A stretch of DNA of 64,000 nt from Sulfitobacter sabulilitoris (GTDB lineage: Bacteria; Pseudomonadota; Alphaproteobacteria; Rhodobacterales; Rhodobacteraceae): the NCBI RefSeq assembly GCF_005887615.1, contig NZ_VANS01000001.1:1677097-1741096 (forward strand), read 5' to 3'. How positions within the stretch are numbered: position 1 is the stretch's first letter; each line of letters begins with the position of its first letter. Under the pieces are notes generated by a model. It worked only from the letters and a program-made list of their open reading frames with translations. It was not told where the DNA came from and ran no database searches. This document shows positions 16,567 to 24,096 of the stretch, piece by piece. The position numbers and the translations under genes were made by a program.

Positions 16567-18648
16567 CTACAGCCCGAAAGCGGCGAACGGGATATAGCGC
16601 ACCCTGTCGCCCGGTCGGACATCGCGCGCCTCCGGTCCCAGCTCGACAAGCCCGTCAGCCCAGCTCAGGCCGCTGATCCGCCCCGATCCTTCAGAGCCAA
16701 AGACCTCCGCCGCACCCTCCCGGATGCGGGCCCGCAGGAATTCCGTTCGCCCCGGCTTCTTGCGCTTGGAAAACGCGGCGGGCACGTCGAACCCCTGGGG
16801 CACCGGCCACGCCTGCCCCGCCAGCCGCGCCATCGCCGGATGCGCGAAGATCAGCGCGCAGACCAGCGCCGCCACCGGATTGCCCGGCAAACCAAAGACG
16901 GGCACGCCGGACCACAGGCCCAACGCCAGCGGGCGCCCGGGCTTGACCGCAATGCGCCAAAGCTCCATCGCGCCCGCCGCGCGCAACAAGGCCGAAACAT
17001 GGTCCTCGTCTCCGGCCGACGCGCCGCCGCTTGTCATGATCACATCCGCGCGCCCGGCGGCTTGATCCAGCCGCGCCCGCAACGCCTCTCGGTCATCGCC
17101 GACGCGGCCCATGTCCACGGGCTCATGCCCGAAGGCCGTGATCATCGACAGCAGCATGGGCCGGTTGGCGTCGTAGATCTGGCCCGGCAAGGCGGGCGTG
17201 CCCGCCTCCACCACTTCGTCGCCGGTGGACAGCACGCCGACGCGCAGGGGTTTGCGCACCGGCACATCGCCCACGCCCGTCGCCGCCAGCAACGCCGCCT
17301 GCGGCGGCCCGATCCGCGATCCGGCCTCCAGTATGATCTCTCCCGCGTGCACGTCCTCTCCGGCGTTGCGGGTGTTGGCGCCCTGCCTGACCGGACCCTG
17401 AAAGGCGATCTGCCCGCCGCCCAGCGTCACGTCTTCCTGCAAGACGACCGTATCGACCCCCTCGGGCAGGGCCGCACCGGTGAGCACGCGGATGGCCATC
17501 CCGTCCGGCACGCGCCGCGGCGCATCGCCCGCCGCCGCACGCCCCTCCGCCAAAGGCATCACATGCGCCCCCGCATCGCGCCCGCCGGCAAAACCATAGC
17601 CATCGACCGCCGTATTGGGCAGCGGCGGATTGGCGCGAACCGCGCGCACATCCTCGGCCACGATACGGCCCGTGGCCCTGGACGCAGGCAGGCTTTCGAC
17701 TGCGGTCACCGGCGTCAGGCCCGCGCGCAGCAGCGCCAGTGCATCCTGGACCGGGGTCCAATCCACACCGGCAGGCAGGGCAAAGCAATCGTTGCGCAAC
17801 GGCGGCGGCGCGGGCGGCTGGCTGCGCAGGATCTCCTCGTGTCCCAGGCCGAAAATCCAGCCCTCTTCCGAGGCCTCGACCGCAAGGATGTCCGCCAGGA
17901 CTTCGGGCGCGAGCGCAGAGACCGACCGGGCAACCTCGCAGACCTGCCATGCGTCCTTGATCATCCCCTCGGGCGCTGCGCCGACGGTCAGCGACGGCCA
18001 GATCTCGACCAGCGCCACCGGCGTCTCGAGCGGCTGGAACGGCCAGACCGACACCGCATCGCCCAGCCGCGCGCGCAGCCGCGCCAGAACCGGCAGACCC
18101 ATGAAGACCTGGCTGCCCACCGCCCCCGCGCCGGCCATCTGCCAGCAGGTGAACGCACCCTTGGCCTGCGTCTCGGCCTGCCGGCGATCCGCAAAGGGGT
18201 TCTCGTAATCCGCCTTGGTGCGCGGCAGCCCGTCGATATCGCGCCCCGGCAACCCATTGGCCCAGAACGGCCCCTTGCCGCCAAAGCGCAGGTTGATCTC
18301 TGCGGCGAGGTCAAAGCGGTTGTTGGCCCCGGGCTCATCCGTCACATGCGCCGCGTACCAGTCCCACAGCGCCAGCGGATCATCCAGCCCGGTCAGCGCC
18401 GCGGCATACCCGCGCGGATACCCGAACGGAAAATCGAACCCCGCCAGCACGCGCCGCCCCGCCTCCAGTTCCGTCTCCAGCAGTTCGGCGATCCACGCTT
18501 CGGCGACTTGACGATTGCGCAGGTAAACCGGCGCCTCCGCCGCGCCGGCCCGCGCGACGCAGGCCCAGATCGCGTCTTTCACCGGCTTGGCGCCACGGTC
18601 GTTGCCGCCCGACCAATCCACCATCAGCACCGTGTCGAAATGGCTCAC
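16567..18648 (-). CDS. moeA: Molybdopterin molybdenumtransferase MoeA fused to an N-terminal domain of unknown function
   Basis: About 693 residues. The C-terminal 390 or so are a complete MoeA, which inserts molybdate into adenylated molybdopterin: NTAVDGYGFAG, VLTGAALPEGVDTVV, VGVLSTGDEVV, TSGGASAGDEDHV, FGLPGNPVAALV, and a domain IV tail. The first 300 residues are not a MoeA domain: VLMVDWSGGND, a PVKDAIWACVA strand and FDFPFGYP. An Asp on the first strand, as in RNase H-like folds, is the only hint. Start GTG 18648 is chosen because it overlaps the mobB stop as GTGA; an earlier in-frame start lies inside mobB. The gene ends the fdhD-mobA-mobB-moeA run. Confidence 0.88.
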   Translation of the reverse strand: MSHFDTVLMVDWSGGNDRGAKPVKDAIWACVARAGAAEAPVYLRNRQVAEAWIAELLETELEAGRRVLAGFDFPFGYPRGYAAALTGLDDPLALWDWYAAHVTDEPGANNRFDLAAEINLRFGGKGPFWANGLPGRDIDGLPRTKADYENPFADRRQAETQAKGAFTCWQMAGAGAVGSQVFMGLPVLARLRARLGDAVSVWPFQPLETPVALVEIWPSLTVGAAPEGMIKDAWQVCEVARSVSALAPEVLADILAVEASEEGWIFGLGHEEILRSQPPAPPPLRNDCFALPAGVDWTPVQDALALLRAGLTPVTAVESLPASRATGRIVAEDVRAVRANPPLPNTAVDGYGFAGGRDAGAHVMPLAEGRAAAGDAPRRVPDGMAIRVLTGAALPEGVDTVVLQEDVTLGGGQIAFQGPVRQGANTRNAGEDVHAGEIILEAGSRIGPPQAALLAATGVGDVPVRKPLRVGVLSTGDEVVEAGTPALPGQIYDANRPMLLSMITAFGHEPVDMGRVGDDREALRARLDQAAGRADVIMTSGGASAGDEDHVSALLRAAGAMELWRIAVKPGRPLALGLWSGVPVFGLPGNPVAALVCALIFAHPAMARLAGQAWPVPQGFDVPAAFSKRKKPGRTEFLRARIREGAAEVFGSEGSGRISGLSWADGLVELGPEARDVRPGDRVRYIPFAAFGL

Positions 18649-19136
18649 AGGCCGACCTCTCGCAGGATGAAATCGGCGATCGTGCAAGTATCGTCGAGGT
18701 CGAACACAGGGCGATCCAACGCAAGCTCACTGTCACTGGCCACGGCCCGGATCGTGGGATCACCGGGTGCGATCAGCGGATTGCCGGTGACCGCGCGATG
18801 CGCTTCGATCTTGCGATGTCCGTCGCGCTTGTAACCTTCGATCAAAACCAGATCGACCGGCGACAACTTGGTCAACAGCACCTCCAGCGGGGGTTCATCC
18901 TCGGCCCGCAATTCGTGCATCAGCGCAAAGCGGTTGCGCGAGGCCAGCAGCACCTCGGTCGCGCCAGCGACGCGGTGGCGATGGCTGTCCTTGCCCGCGT
19001 GGTCCACGTCAAAGCTGTGGTGGGCGTGCTTGATCGTGGACACGGTGACGCCGCGGCCGGTGATTTCGGTCACCAGCCGCTCCATTAACCCGGTCTTGCC
19101 CGCGTTCTTCCATCCGACGACGCCGTACATCCTCAT
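18645..19136 (-). CDS. mobB: Molybdopterin-guanine dinucleotide biosynthesis adapter protein MobB
   Basis: GTP-binding helper of MobA in making the guanine dinucleotide form of molybdenum cofactor. 163 residues: P-loop VVGWKNAGKTGLMERL at residues 5-20, TIKHAHHSFDVDHAGKDS, and DLVLIEGYKRDGHRKIE. Start ATG 19136 overlaps the mobA stop as ATGA; GAGG in the mobA end serves as its ribosome site. The longer open frame reaching to 19802 is a shadow of mobA. Confidence 0.93.
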   Translation of the reverse strand: MRMYGVVGWKNAGKTGLMERLVTEITGRGVTVSTIKHAHHSFDVDHAGKDSHRHRVAGATEVLLASRNRFALMHELRAEDEPPLEVLLTKLSPVDLVLIEGYKRDGHRKIEAHRAVTGNPLIAPGDPTIRAVASDSELALDRPVFDLDDTCTIADFILREVGL

Positions 19137-19741
19137 GCCAGTGCCTCGGCGCGGGTCAGATCGTCGGGGGTGTTGACGTTGAAGAACGGGTCCACGCCGG
19201 CGACCGCGAACACCGCCTCGCGCCCAGCGTGCCGATCGGTCCAGACCACGACCTTGCGCAGCCCGTCCTGCAAGGCCGCGCGCAGATCGTCGCGCAGCGC
19301 CACGGGCCAGAGGCCGAAGGTCGGGTGCCGCACCTGCCCGCGATCGGGGTCCGGCGTGGCGGCCAACACCAGCGGGTGCGCCATGCCCTCGCCCGCCTCG
19401 ATCAGGCGGGGCACCAGGTCGCAGGGAAAGAACGGCGTGTCGGCAGCAGCGGTCACGATGCTGTCCGCGCCCTGCGCCGCCGCCCAGTCCAGACCGGCCA
19501 GAACACCGGCCAAAGGCCCTGCGAACCCTTCGACGCTGTCGGCCAGCACCGGCAGGCCATAGCCCGAGAACCGCGCCGGATCGCCGTTCGCATTCAGCGC
19601 CAGCGCCGCCACCTGCGGCGCCAGCCGGTCGATGACGCGCGCCAGCAGCGTCTGTCCGCCAAGCGCCAGAAGCCCCTTGTCGCCCCCGCCCATGCGGGTC
19701 GCCTGCCCTCCGGCAAGGATCACGCCCATTGGTTGCTTCAT
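19133..19741 (-). CDS. mobA: Molybdenum cofactor guanylyltransferase MobA
   Basis: Transfers GMP from GTP to molybdopterin to form MGD. 202 residues with the nucleotidyltransferase signature GVILAGGQATRMGGGDKGLL at the N-terminus, ADTPFFP, and a C-terminal FFNVNTPDDL. It overlaps fdhD upstream and mobB downstream by 4 nt each, giving a tight fdhD-mobA-mobB-moeA operon that suggests a bis-MGD enzyme such as formate dehydrogenase elsewhere in the genome. Confidence 0.95.
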   Translation of the reverse strand: MKQPMGVILAGGQATRMGGGDKGLLALGGQTLLARVIDRLAPQVAALALNANGDPARFSGYGLPVLADSVEGFAGPLAGVLAGLDWAAAQGADSIVTAAADTPFFPCDLVPRLIEAGEGMAHPLVLAATPDPDRGQVRHPTFGLWPVALRDDLRAALQDGLRKVVVWTDRHAGREAVFAVAGVDPFFNVNTPDDLTRAEALA

Positions 19742-20625
19742 ACCGCCCCCTTGCGCCCCGCACGGCGCGGTTCTTCGGCGACGGATGCCGGATCGGCGTC
19801 ACGCAGCAGCCGGTCCTCGCCCGCCAGGCAGACGAACCGCTGGCCGCGCATCCGGCCGATCAGCGTCAAGCCGACCTGCTGCGCGATTTCCACGCCCCAG
19901 GCGGTAAAGCCCGACCGCGAGGCCAGCACGGGGATGCCCATCATCGCGGTCTTGATCACCATCTCCGACGTCAGCCGACCGGTGGTGTACAGGATCTTGT
20001 CCTCCGGCCCGGTGCCGCTACGCAGCATCCAGCCCGCGATCTTGTCCACCGCGTTATGCCGGCCCACGTCTTCCATATAGACCAGCGGGCGATCGCCCTG
20101 GCACAGCACCGTGCCATGGATCGCCCCCGCCTCGAGGTACAAGGACGGCGTGCGGTTGATCTTGGACGACAGCGCATAAAGCCAGGATGTCCGCACCGGG
20201 GTCGCCGGAAGCCGGACGCCCTCCAGTCCCTCCATCATGTCGCCAAAGACGGTGCCGACGGCGCATCCGCTGGTGCGGGTCTTCTTGCGCATCTTGTCCT
20301 CGTAATCGGTCTTGCGCGCGGTGCGCACGATCACGGTCTCAAGCTCTTCGTCGTAGTCAACGCCGGTGATCTCGTCGCTGTCGCGCAGCATCCCCTGATT
20401 GCGCAGGAATCCCAGCGCAAGGTAATCGGGATAATCCCCGATGGTCATCGCGGTCACGATTTCCTGCGCATTGAGAAAGATCGTCAGCGGGCGTTCCTCG
20501 ACCACGTTGGTGATCACGGGCGCGCCTGTGTGGTCGAACCCCTCGACCGCACGGGTCAGGCCCGCGCGCCCGGGATCGGGCGCGATCAGGTAGTCGGAAA
20601 TATCGTCATGGGCCGTCAATTGCAT
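19738..20625 (-). CDS. fdhD: Formate dehydrogenase accessory sulfurtransferase FdhD
   Basis: Carries sulfur from a cysteine desulfurase to the Mo-bisMGD cofactor so that formate dehydrogenase is active. Motifs: VVEERPLTIFLNAQEIVTAM, the catalytic Cys in RTSGCAVGTVFG, VYMEDVGRHNAVDKIAGW and TTGRLTSEMVIK. E. coli FdhD has Cys-x-x-Cys; here the second Cys is Gly. About 295 residues from ATG 20625. In-frame ATGs further up (20679, 20694) would overlap the divergent azlC start, so the shorter start is preferred but not certain. No formate dehydrogenase gene is in the window. Confidence 0.93.
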   Translation of the reverse strand: MQLTAHDDISDYLIAPDPGRAGLTRAVEGFDHTGAPVITNVVEERPLTIFLNAQEIVTAMTIGDYPDYLALGFLRNQGMLRDSDEITGVDYDEELETVIVRTARKTDYEDKMRKKTRTSGCAVGTVFGDMMEGLEGVRLPATPVRTSWLYALSSKINRTPSLYLEAGAIHGTVLCQGDRPLVYMEDVGRHNAVDKIAGWMLRSGTGPEDKILYTTGRLTSEMVIKTAMMGIPVLASRSGFTAWGVEIAQQVGLTLIGRMRGQRFVCLAGEDRLLRDADPASVAEEPRRAGRKGAV

Positions 20626-20674
20626 CCCCCCCGGATCGGCGCTAAGCGGTTGATCCGTAATGTAGGGGCAACGC

Positions 20675-21394
20675 ATGGCCATCACCACCATCAAATCGGC
20701 CTATTGGAAGGGCTTTCGTGACGGCGCACCGTTTTTGCTGGTCGTGGGGCCGTTTGCGCTGCTGTTTGGCGTATTGGCGATCGAGGCGGGGCTGAATGTC
20801 TTTGAAACGATGGCCTTTTCCATTGTCGTCATCGCCGGCGCGGCGCAATTCACCGCGCTGCAACTGATGGATGAAAACGCGCCCACGGTGATCGTTCTGG
20901 CCTCGGCGCTGGCGGTCAACCTGCGGATGGCGATGTACAGCGCGTCGCTGACCCCCTACATCGGCGCGGCGCCGCTGTGGCAGCGGGCGCTGGCGGCCTA
21001 TTTCACGGTCGATCAGTCCTATGCCTGTTCGGTCGCGCAATATGAAAAGGAGCCGGACATGACGGTGCCGGAGCGTATGGCCTATTTCGCCGGCGCGGTC
21101 AGCCCGGTCTGTCCGATGTGGTACGTGTTCACGCTGGTGGGGGCCCTGATCGGCGCCCAGATCCCGGACGGATGGGCGTTGGATTTCGCGCTGCCGATCA
21201 CCTTTCTGGCGCTGGTTACGCCGATGCTGCGCACGCCCGCCCATGTGATCGCGGCGCTGGTCGCCATCGTGGCAAGCCTGGTCACCGCCGGTGTGCCTTA
21301 CTCGTTGGGGCTGATCCTGTCGGGCGTTGCGGGCATGGTGGCCGGCGCACAGGCCGAAGTGTGGCTTGAAGCGCGCAAGGGGGGGCAGCAATGA
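20675..21394 (+). CDS. azlC: AzlC-family branched-chain amino acid exporter, large subunit
   Basis: The large subunit of the two-part LIV-E exporters that push branched-chain amino acids out of the cell. 239 residues with about seven hydrophobic segments; FRDGAPFLLVVGPFALLFGV and VVIAGAAQFTALQLMDENAP are typical of AzlC. Start ATG 20675 follows AGGGG. The azlD partner overlaps by 4 nt. Confidence 0.9.
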   Translation: MAITTIKSAYWKGFRDGAPFLLVVGPFALLFGVLAIEAGLNVFETMAFSIVVIAGAAQFTALQLMDENAPTVIVLASALAVNLRMAMYSASLTPYIGAAPLWQRALAAYFTVDQSYACSVAQYEKEPDMTVPERMAYFAGAVSPVCPMWYVFTLVGALIGAQIPDGWALDFALPITFLALVTPMLRTPAHVIAALVAIVASLVTAGVPYSLGLILSGVAGMVAGAQAEVWLEARKGGQQ

Positions 21395-21717
21395 TCGATC
21401 CCGTCACCTTGTGGACCGTGATCATCGGGCTGGGTGTGGGCAGCTTTGCCCTGCGCTTTGCCTTTACCGGGCTGGTCGGCAACCGGCCCATGCCCGCATG
21501 GCTGCTGCGGCATCTGCGATATACCGCCGTGGCGATCCTGCCCGCGCTGGTCGCGCCGCAGGTCGTGTGGCCCGGTGCGACGGACGGCCAGATGGATGCC
21601 CCCCGCCTGATGGCCGCGCTGGCCACGGTCGCGATCGGTCTTGCCACGAAAAATGTCTTTGCCGCGATCATCGGCGGCGCCGTGACGCTATATGCGCTGC
21701 TCTACCTGCTTGGCTAG
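21391..21717 (+). CDS. azlD: AzlD-family branched-chain amino acid exporter, small subunit
   Basis: A 108-residue membrane protein with three to four hydrophobic segments, the usual AzlD size. FALRFAFTGLVGNRPMPAWLLRHLRYTAVAILPAL-type sequence (residues 16-50) is characteristic. It overlaps azlC by 4 nt, and its stop overlaps the end of the convergent lipoprotein gene by 4 nt. Confidence 0.9.
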   Translation: MIDPVTLWTVIIGLGVGSFALRFAFTGLVGNRPMPAWLLRHLRYTAVAILPALVAPQVVWPGATDGQMDAPRLMAALATVAIGLATKNVFAAIIGGAVTLYALLYLLG

Positions 21718-22313
21718 AGCTTGAGCGACGCAAGCCCGTCCAGCACGTCGCCCGCGTCATTCTCGTAATAGCGATCGGTCCGCACGTCAGGGCGTTGCGC
21801 GATCGCCTCCATCAGGGTGACGGGAAAGAACGTCACGCCGACGTTCTCGAACCCCGGCACATCGCGCAGCAGTCGCGTTGTGGAATTCGTGCAATAGGCG
21901 GCGGCGACCGGTCCATAGGTCTGCGCCAGTTGCAGGGCCCGCTCGGCCTGTTCGGGCGTGACTTCGATTTCCTGCGTCACCACGTGAAAGCTGTCGCGCG
22001 CATGGGCGCTTTTGTAGGAGCTGACCCAATTGGGCGTGATCCCGTAGAGCACGTCGTTCTTTTCCGGTACGGTTTCGTGCCGGAACGATCCCGCAGGATC
22101 AAAGATCACACGCTGCGATCCGTTGATCATCAGTGCCGTGTGGCCGCCGCTGCCCGTCCGGTTGTTGACCATGGTAAAGATGGTCAGCGTGGCGGGGCCG
22201 GGCGCGCGGTATGCGCTGGCGGCGATCGCCTGCGGGCTGGCATCCTTCCCGTCCGGAACCGCACAGGCCCCAAGGGCGGTCAGAACCGCCATCGAAAAAA
22301 CGATACTCTTCAC
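21714..22313 (-). CDS. Lipoprotein with permuted NlpC/P60 (papain-like) features
   Basis: 199 residues. A lipoprotein signal ends in LTALGAC, lipidated Cys at residue 17. The body has a conserved-looking GGHTALMI (His) and later AAAYCTNSTTRLL (Cys), the order His-then-Cys found in permuted papain-fold hydrolases and acyltransferases. That reading is inference. Start GTG 22313 is chosen because the upstream extension would destroy the signal peptide. It may act on peptidoglycan or lipid in the periplasm. It lies downstream of the aa3 subunit IV gene on the same strand, 26 nt away. Confidence 0.78.
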   Translation of the reverse strand: MKSIVFSMAVLTALGACAVPDGKDASPQAIAASAYRAPGPATLTIFTMVNNRTGSGGHTALMINGSQRVIFDPAGSFRHETVPEKNDVLYGITPNWVSSYKSAHARDSFHVVTQEIEVTPEQAERALQLAQTYGPVAAAYCTNSTTRLLRDVPGFENVGVTFFPVTLMEAIAQRPDVRTDRYYENDAGDVLDGLASLKL

Positions 22314-22339
22314 GCGCGCAGATCCCCGCCACAGAGGTG

Positions 22340-22474
22340 TCAGGTGATGAACAGCGCCATCAGGACGATGATGGCCAGGATCACGATCACCGACCACGTG
22401 GTGAAGCGCATGAAGCCTTCGAATGTCTTTTCCTGGGTTTCGGTGTTCATCTCACCGTGCTTGTGTTCTGCCAT
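22340..22474 (-). CDS. aa3-type cytochrome c oxidase subunit IV
   Basis: A 44-residue protein: polar MAEHKHGEMNTETQEKTFEG, then one membrane helix (SVIVILAIIVLMALFIT). This matches the bacterial aa3 oxidase subunit IV family, a single-helix subunit of unknown function seen in Paracoccus and Rhodobacter oxidase structures. Start ATG 22474 follows AAAGAGGA at good spacing. As often in this family, it is away from the other oxidase genes. Confidence 0.9.
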   Translation of the reverse strand: MAEHKHGEMNTETQEKTFEGFMRFTTWSVIVILAIIVLMALFIT

Positions 22475-22560
22475 GGGTGCAGTCCTCTTTGAATGACGCT
22501 GGCTGCTGACTAATGGATTCTGCGGGCCGTGTCACGCCGTCAAAGCGGCGCAGGCGCAGA

Positions 22561-23034
22561 TCAGGTCTCCGCAGGGGTATCGCCATCGAGATCCTGCGCC
22601 AGGCGAAAGCCGATCCGGCTGGGCGTCTCGCGTTCCACCGGTTTCGGCAGGGCGCGCAGCATCACGTTCAACTGGCTGACGTGCTGAACAAGCTGGGTCC
22701 GGCCGCCGCTGCCATCTGTGCCGTAGAAGGTGACGATATCGGGGTCGAAATACCCCATTCCCTCGATGCGCAGGACACCGGCATCGCCGCCGGTGAACCC
22801 CATTGCGACCTCCTGGTCGGCATCGAGCTGCTCTTCGAAGTTCCTGAGATACAGCACGACCCGCTCATAGGCCCATTGCGCCGGGCTTTTCTTGGCGAGC
22901 GGGGTGTCCTTCACCGCCCTTGGGATTGGTTGGTCGCCCGCATTGGCGGTGTTCGGGTCCGCGTGAACCTCGTGGCACCGCGGCAGCGCATCGTCTTCGT
23001 GGGCCTCCGCGGCGGTCCTGATGTCGTCGTCCAT
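22561..23034 (-). CDS. Conserved hypothetical protein (157 aa)
   Basis: A soluble acidic protein. The N-terminal 50 residues are polar and likely disordered; residues 50-145 form an alpha/beta domain (AQWAYERVVLYLRNFEEQL, IEGMGYFDPDIVTFYG, QLVQHVSQLNVMLRALP). It resembles an uncharacterised Rhodobacteraceae family (possibly DUF6173, not confirmed). It stops short of the MBL hydrolase by 15 nt and may be co-transcribed with it and the acyl-CoA dehydrogenase. No function inferred. Confidence 0.75.
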   Translation of the reverse strand: MDDDIRTAAEAHEDDALPRCHEVHADPNTANAGDQPIPRAVKDTPLAKKSPAQWAYERVVLYLRNFEEQLDADQEVAMGFTGGDAGVLRIEGMGYFDPDIVTFYGTDGSGGRTQLVQHVSQLNVMLRALPKPVERETPSRIGFRLAQDLDGDTPAET

Positions 23035-23049
23035 ATGCTCCTCCCCGGT

Positions 23050-24096
23050 TCAGGCGGCGCGCTGGTACACCCATGCGCCGTCGTCGCGCATTTCGCGCGT
23101 GGCAAGGCCGGTCTGATAGAGATGGCTCAGATGGGCCACCGCCTCGACCAGCGCAAGGCCGTATTCGCCCTCGCCGATCTTGCGCTTGAACAACGGCGCG
23201 AAACACTCCGACGCGGCCTTTGGCGTGTCGATGAAGGCCAGCAGGCGCTTCAATGCGCCGTGATGATTGTCGATCAACTGGCGCATCCGCGTGGGCAACC
23301 CTGTAAAGGGCAGCTTGTGTCCCCCCAGCACCAGGTGGTCCTCGCGCGCCAGAGGGGCCAGACGCTCGCAGGCCTCCAGCCATTCGCCGATCGGGTCCGC
23401 CATCGGCTCTGTCGCATAGACGCCGACGTTCGGGCTGATCGACGGCAGGATCTGATCGCCCGCCAGCACGAGGTTGTCGTCACGGCTCCAGAAGGTCGCA
23501 TGCTCGGGCGCGTGGCCGTTGCCCATGTGCACATCCCACGTGCGGCCGCCCATCGTGATCGTGTCATCCTGCCTGATGCGGGTATAGCCCAGCGGCATGG
23601 GCGACACGACGTCGGAAAAGTTGAAGGGCCGCTCGCTCGCGCGCTTGTCGTAGATTTCGGAATGCATGCCGGACTGGCGGTAGAACGACAGCGATTCGTC
23701 CGACGGAACCTGCTGTTCGTCCAGGGTCAGCATCCGTGCGGTCAGCCATGCGGTGCGCGTGGTGACCAGTTCGGCCCCGTGGTCTGTCTGGAACCACCCG
23801 GCCAGGCCCACGTGATCGGGATGATGATGCGTGACGACGACGCGGGACACGGGCTTGCCCCCCAGGGGCCCGGCCATGATGTCGGCCCAGATTCCCTTGG
23901 ATTTCTTCGACGCGAACCCGGTATCGATCACGGTCCAGCTATCGCCTTCGTCCAGCGCGTAGACGTTGACGTGGTCCAGCTTCATCGGCAGCGGCAGGCG
24001 CAGCCACAGCACACCTGGGGCGACCTCTATCCCGGTGCCGGCGTCGGGCGGCGTCTCCCATGGATAGCGCAGTCCTCGGGGGGCTTGGGTATTCAT
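23050..24096 (-). CDS. MBL-fold metallo-hydrolase
   Basis: A 348-residue metallo-beta-lactamase-fold hydrolase with the zinc motif VVTHHHPDHVGLAG (His-x-His-x-Asp-His) near residue 88, further metal ligands in NGHAPEH and LAGDQILP, and LVLGGHKLPF. A C-terminal helical domain (about residues 255-345) resembles the extra domain of SdsA/LACTB2-like hydrolases. Start ATG overlaps the stop of the acyl-CoA dehydrogenase by one base, so the pair is coupled. It may hydrolyse a thioester or other product of that pathway (inference). Confidence 0.88.
   Translation of the reverse strand: MNTQAPRGLRYPWETPPDAGTGIEVAPGVLWLRLPLPMKLDHVNVYALDEGDSWTVIDTGFASKKSKGIWADIMAGPLGGKPVSRVVVTHHHPDHVGLAGWFQTDHGAELVTTRTAWLTARMLTLDEQQVPSDESLSFYRQSGMHSEIYDKRASERPFNFSDVVSPMPLGYTRIRQDDTITMGGRTWDVHMGNGHAPEHATFWSRDDNLVLAGDQILPSISPNVGVYATEPMADPIGEWLEACERLAPLAREDHLVLGGHKLPFTGLPTRMRQLIDNHHGALKRLLAFIDTPKAASECFAPLFKRKIGEGEYGLALVEAVAHLSHLYQTGLATREMRDDGAWVYQRAA

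Noticed and set aside
18645..19802. A 385-codon frame suggesting a MobA-MobB fusion
   Set aside because: The part upstream of MRMYGVVGWKNAGKTG is a wrong-frame reading of mobA. The two genes are separate and overlap as ATGA.
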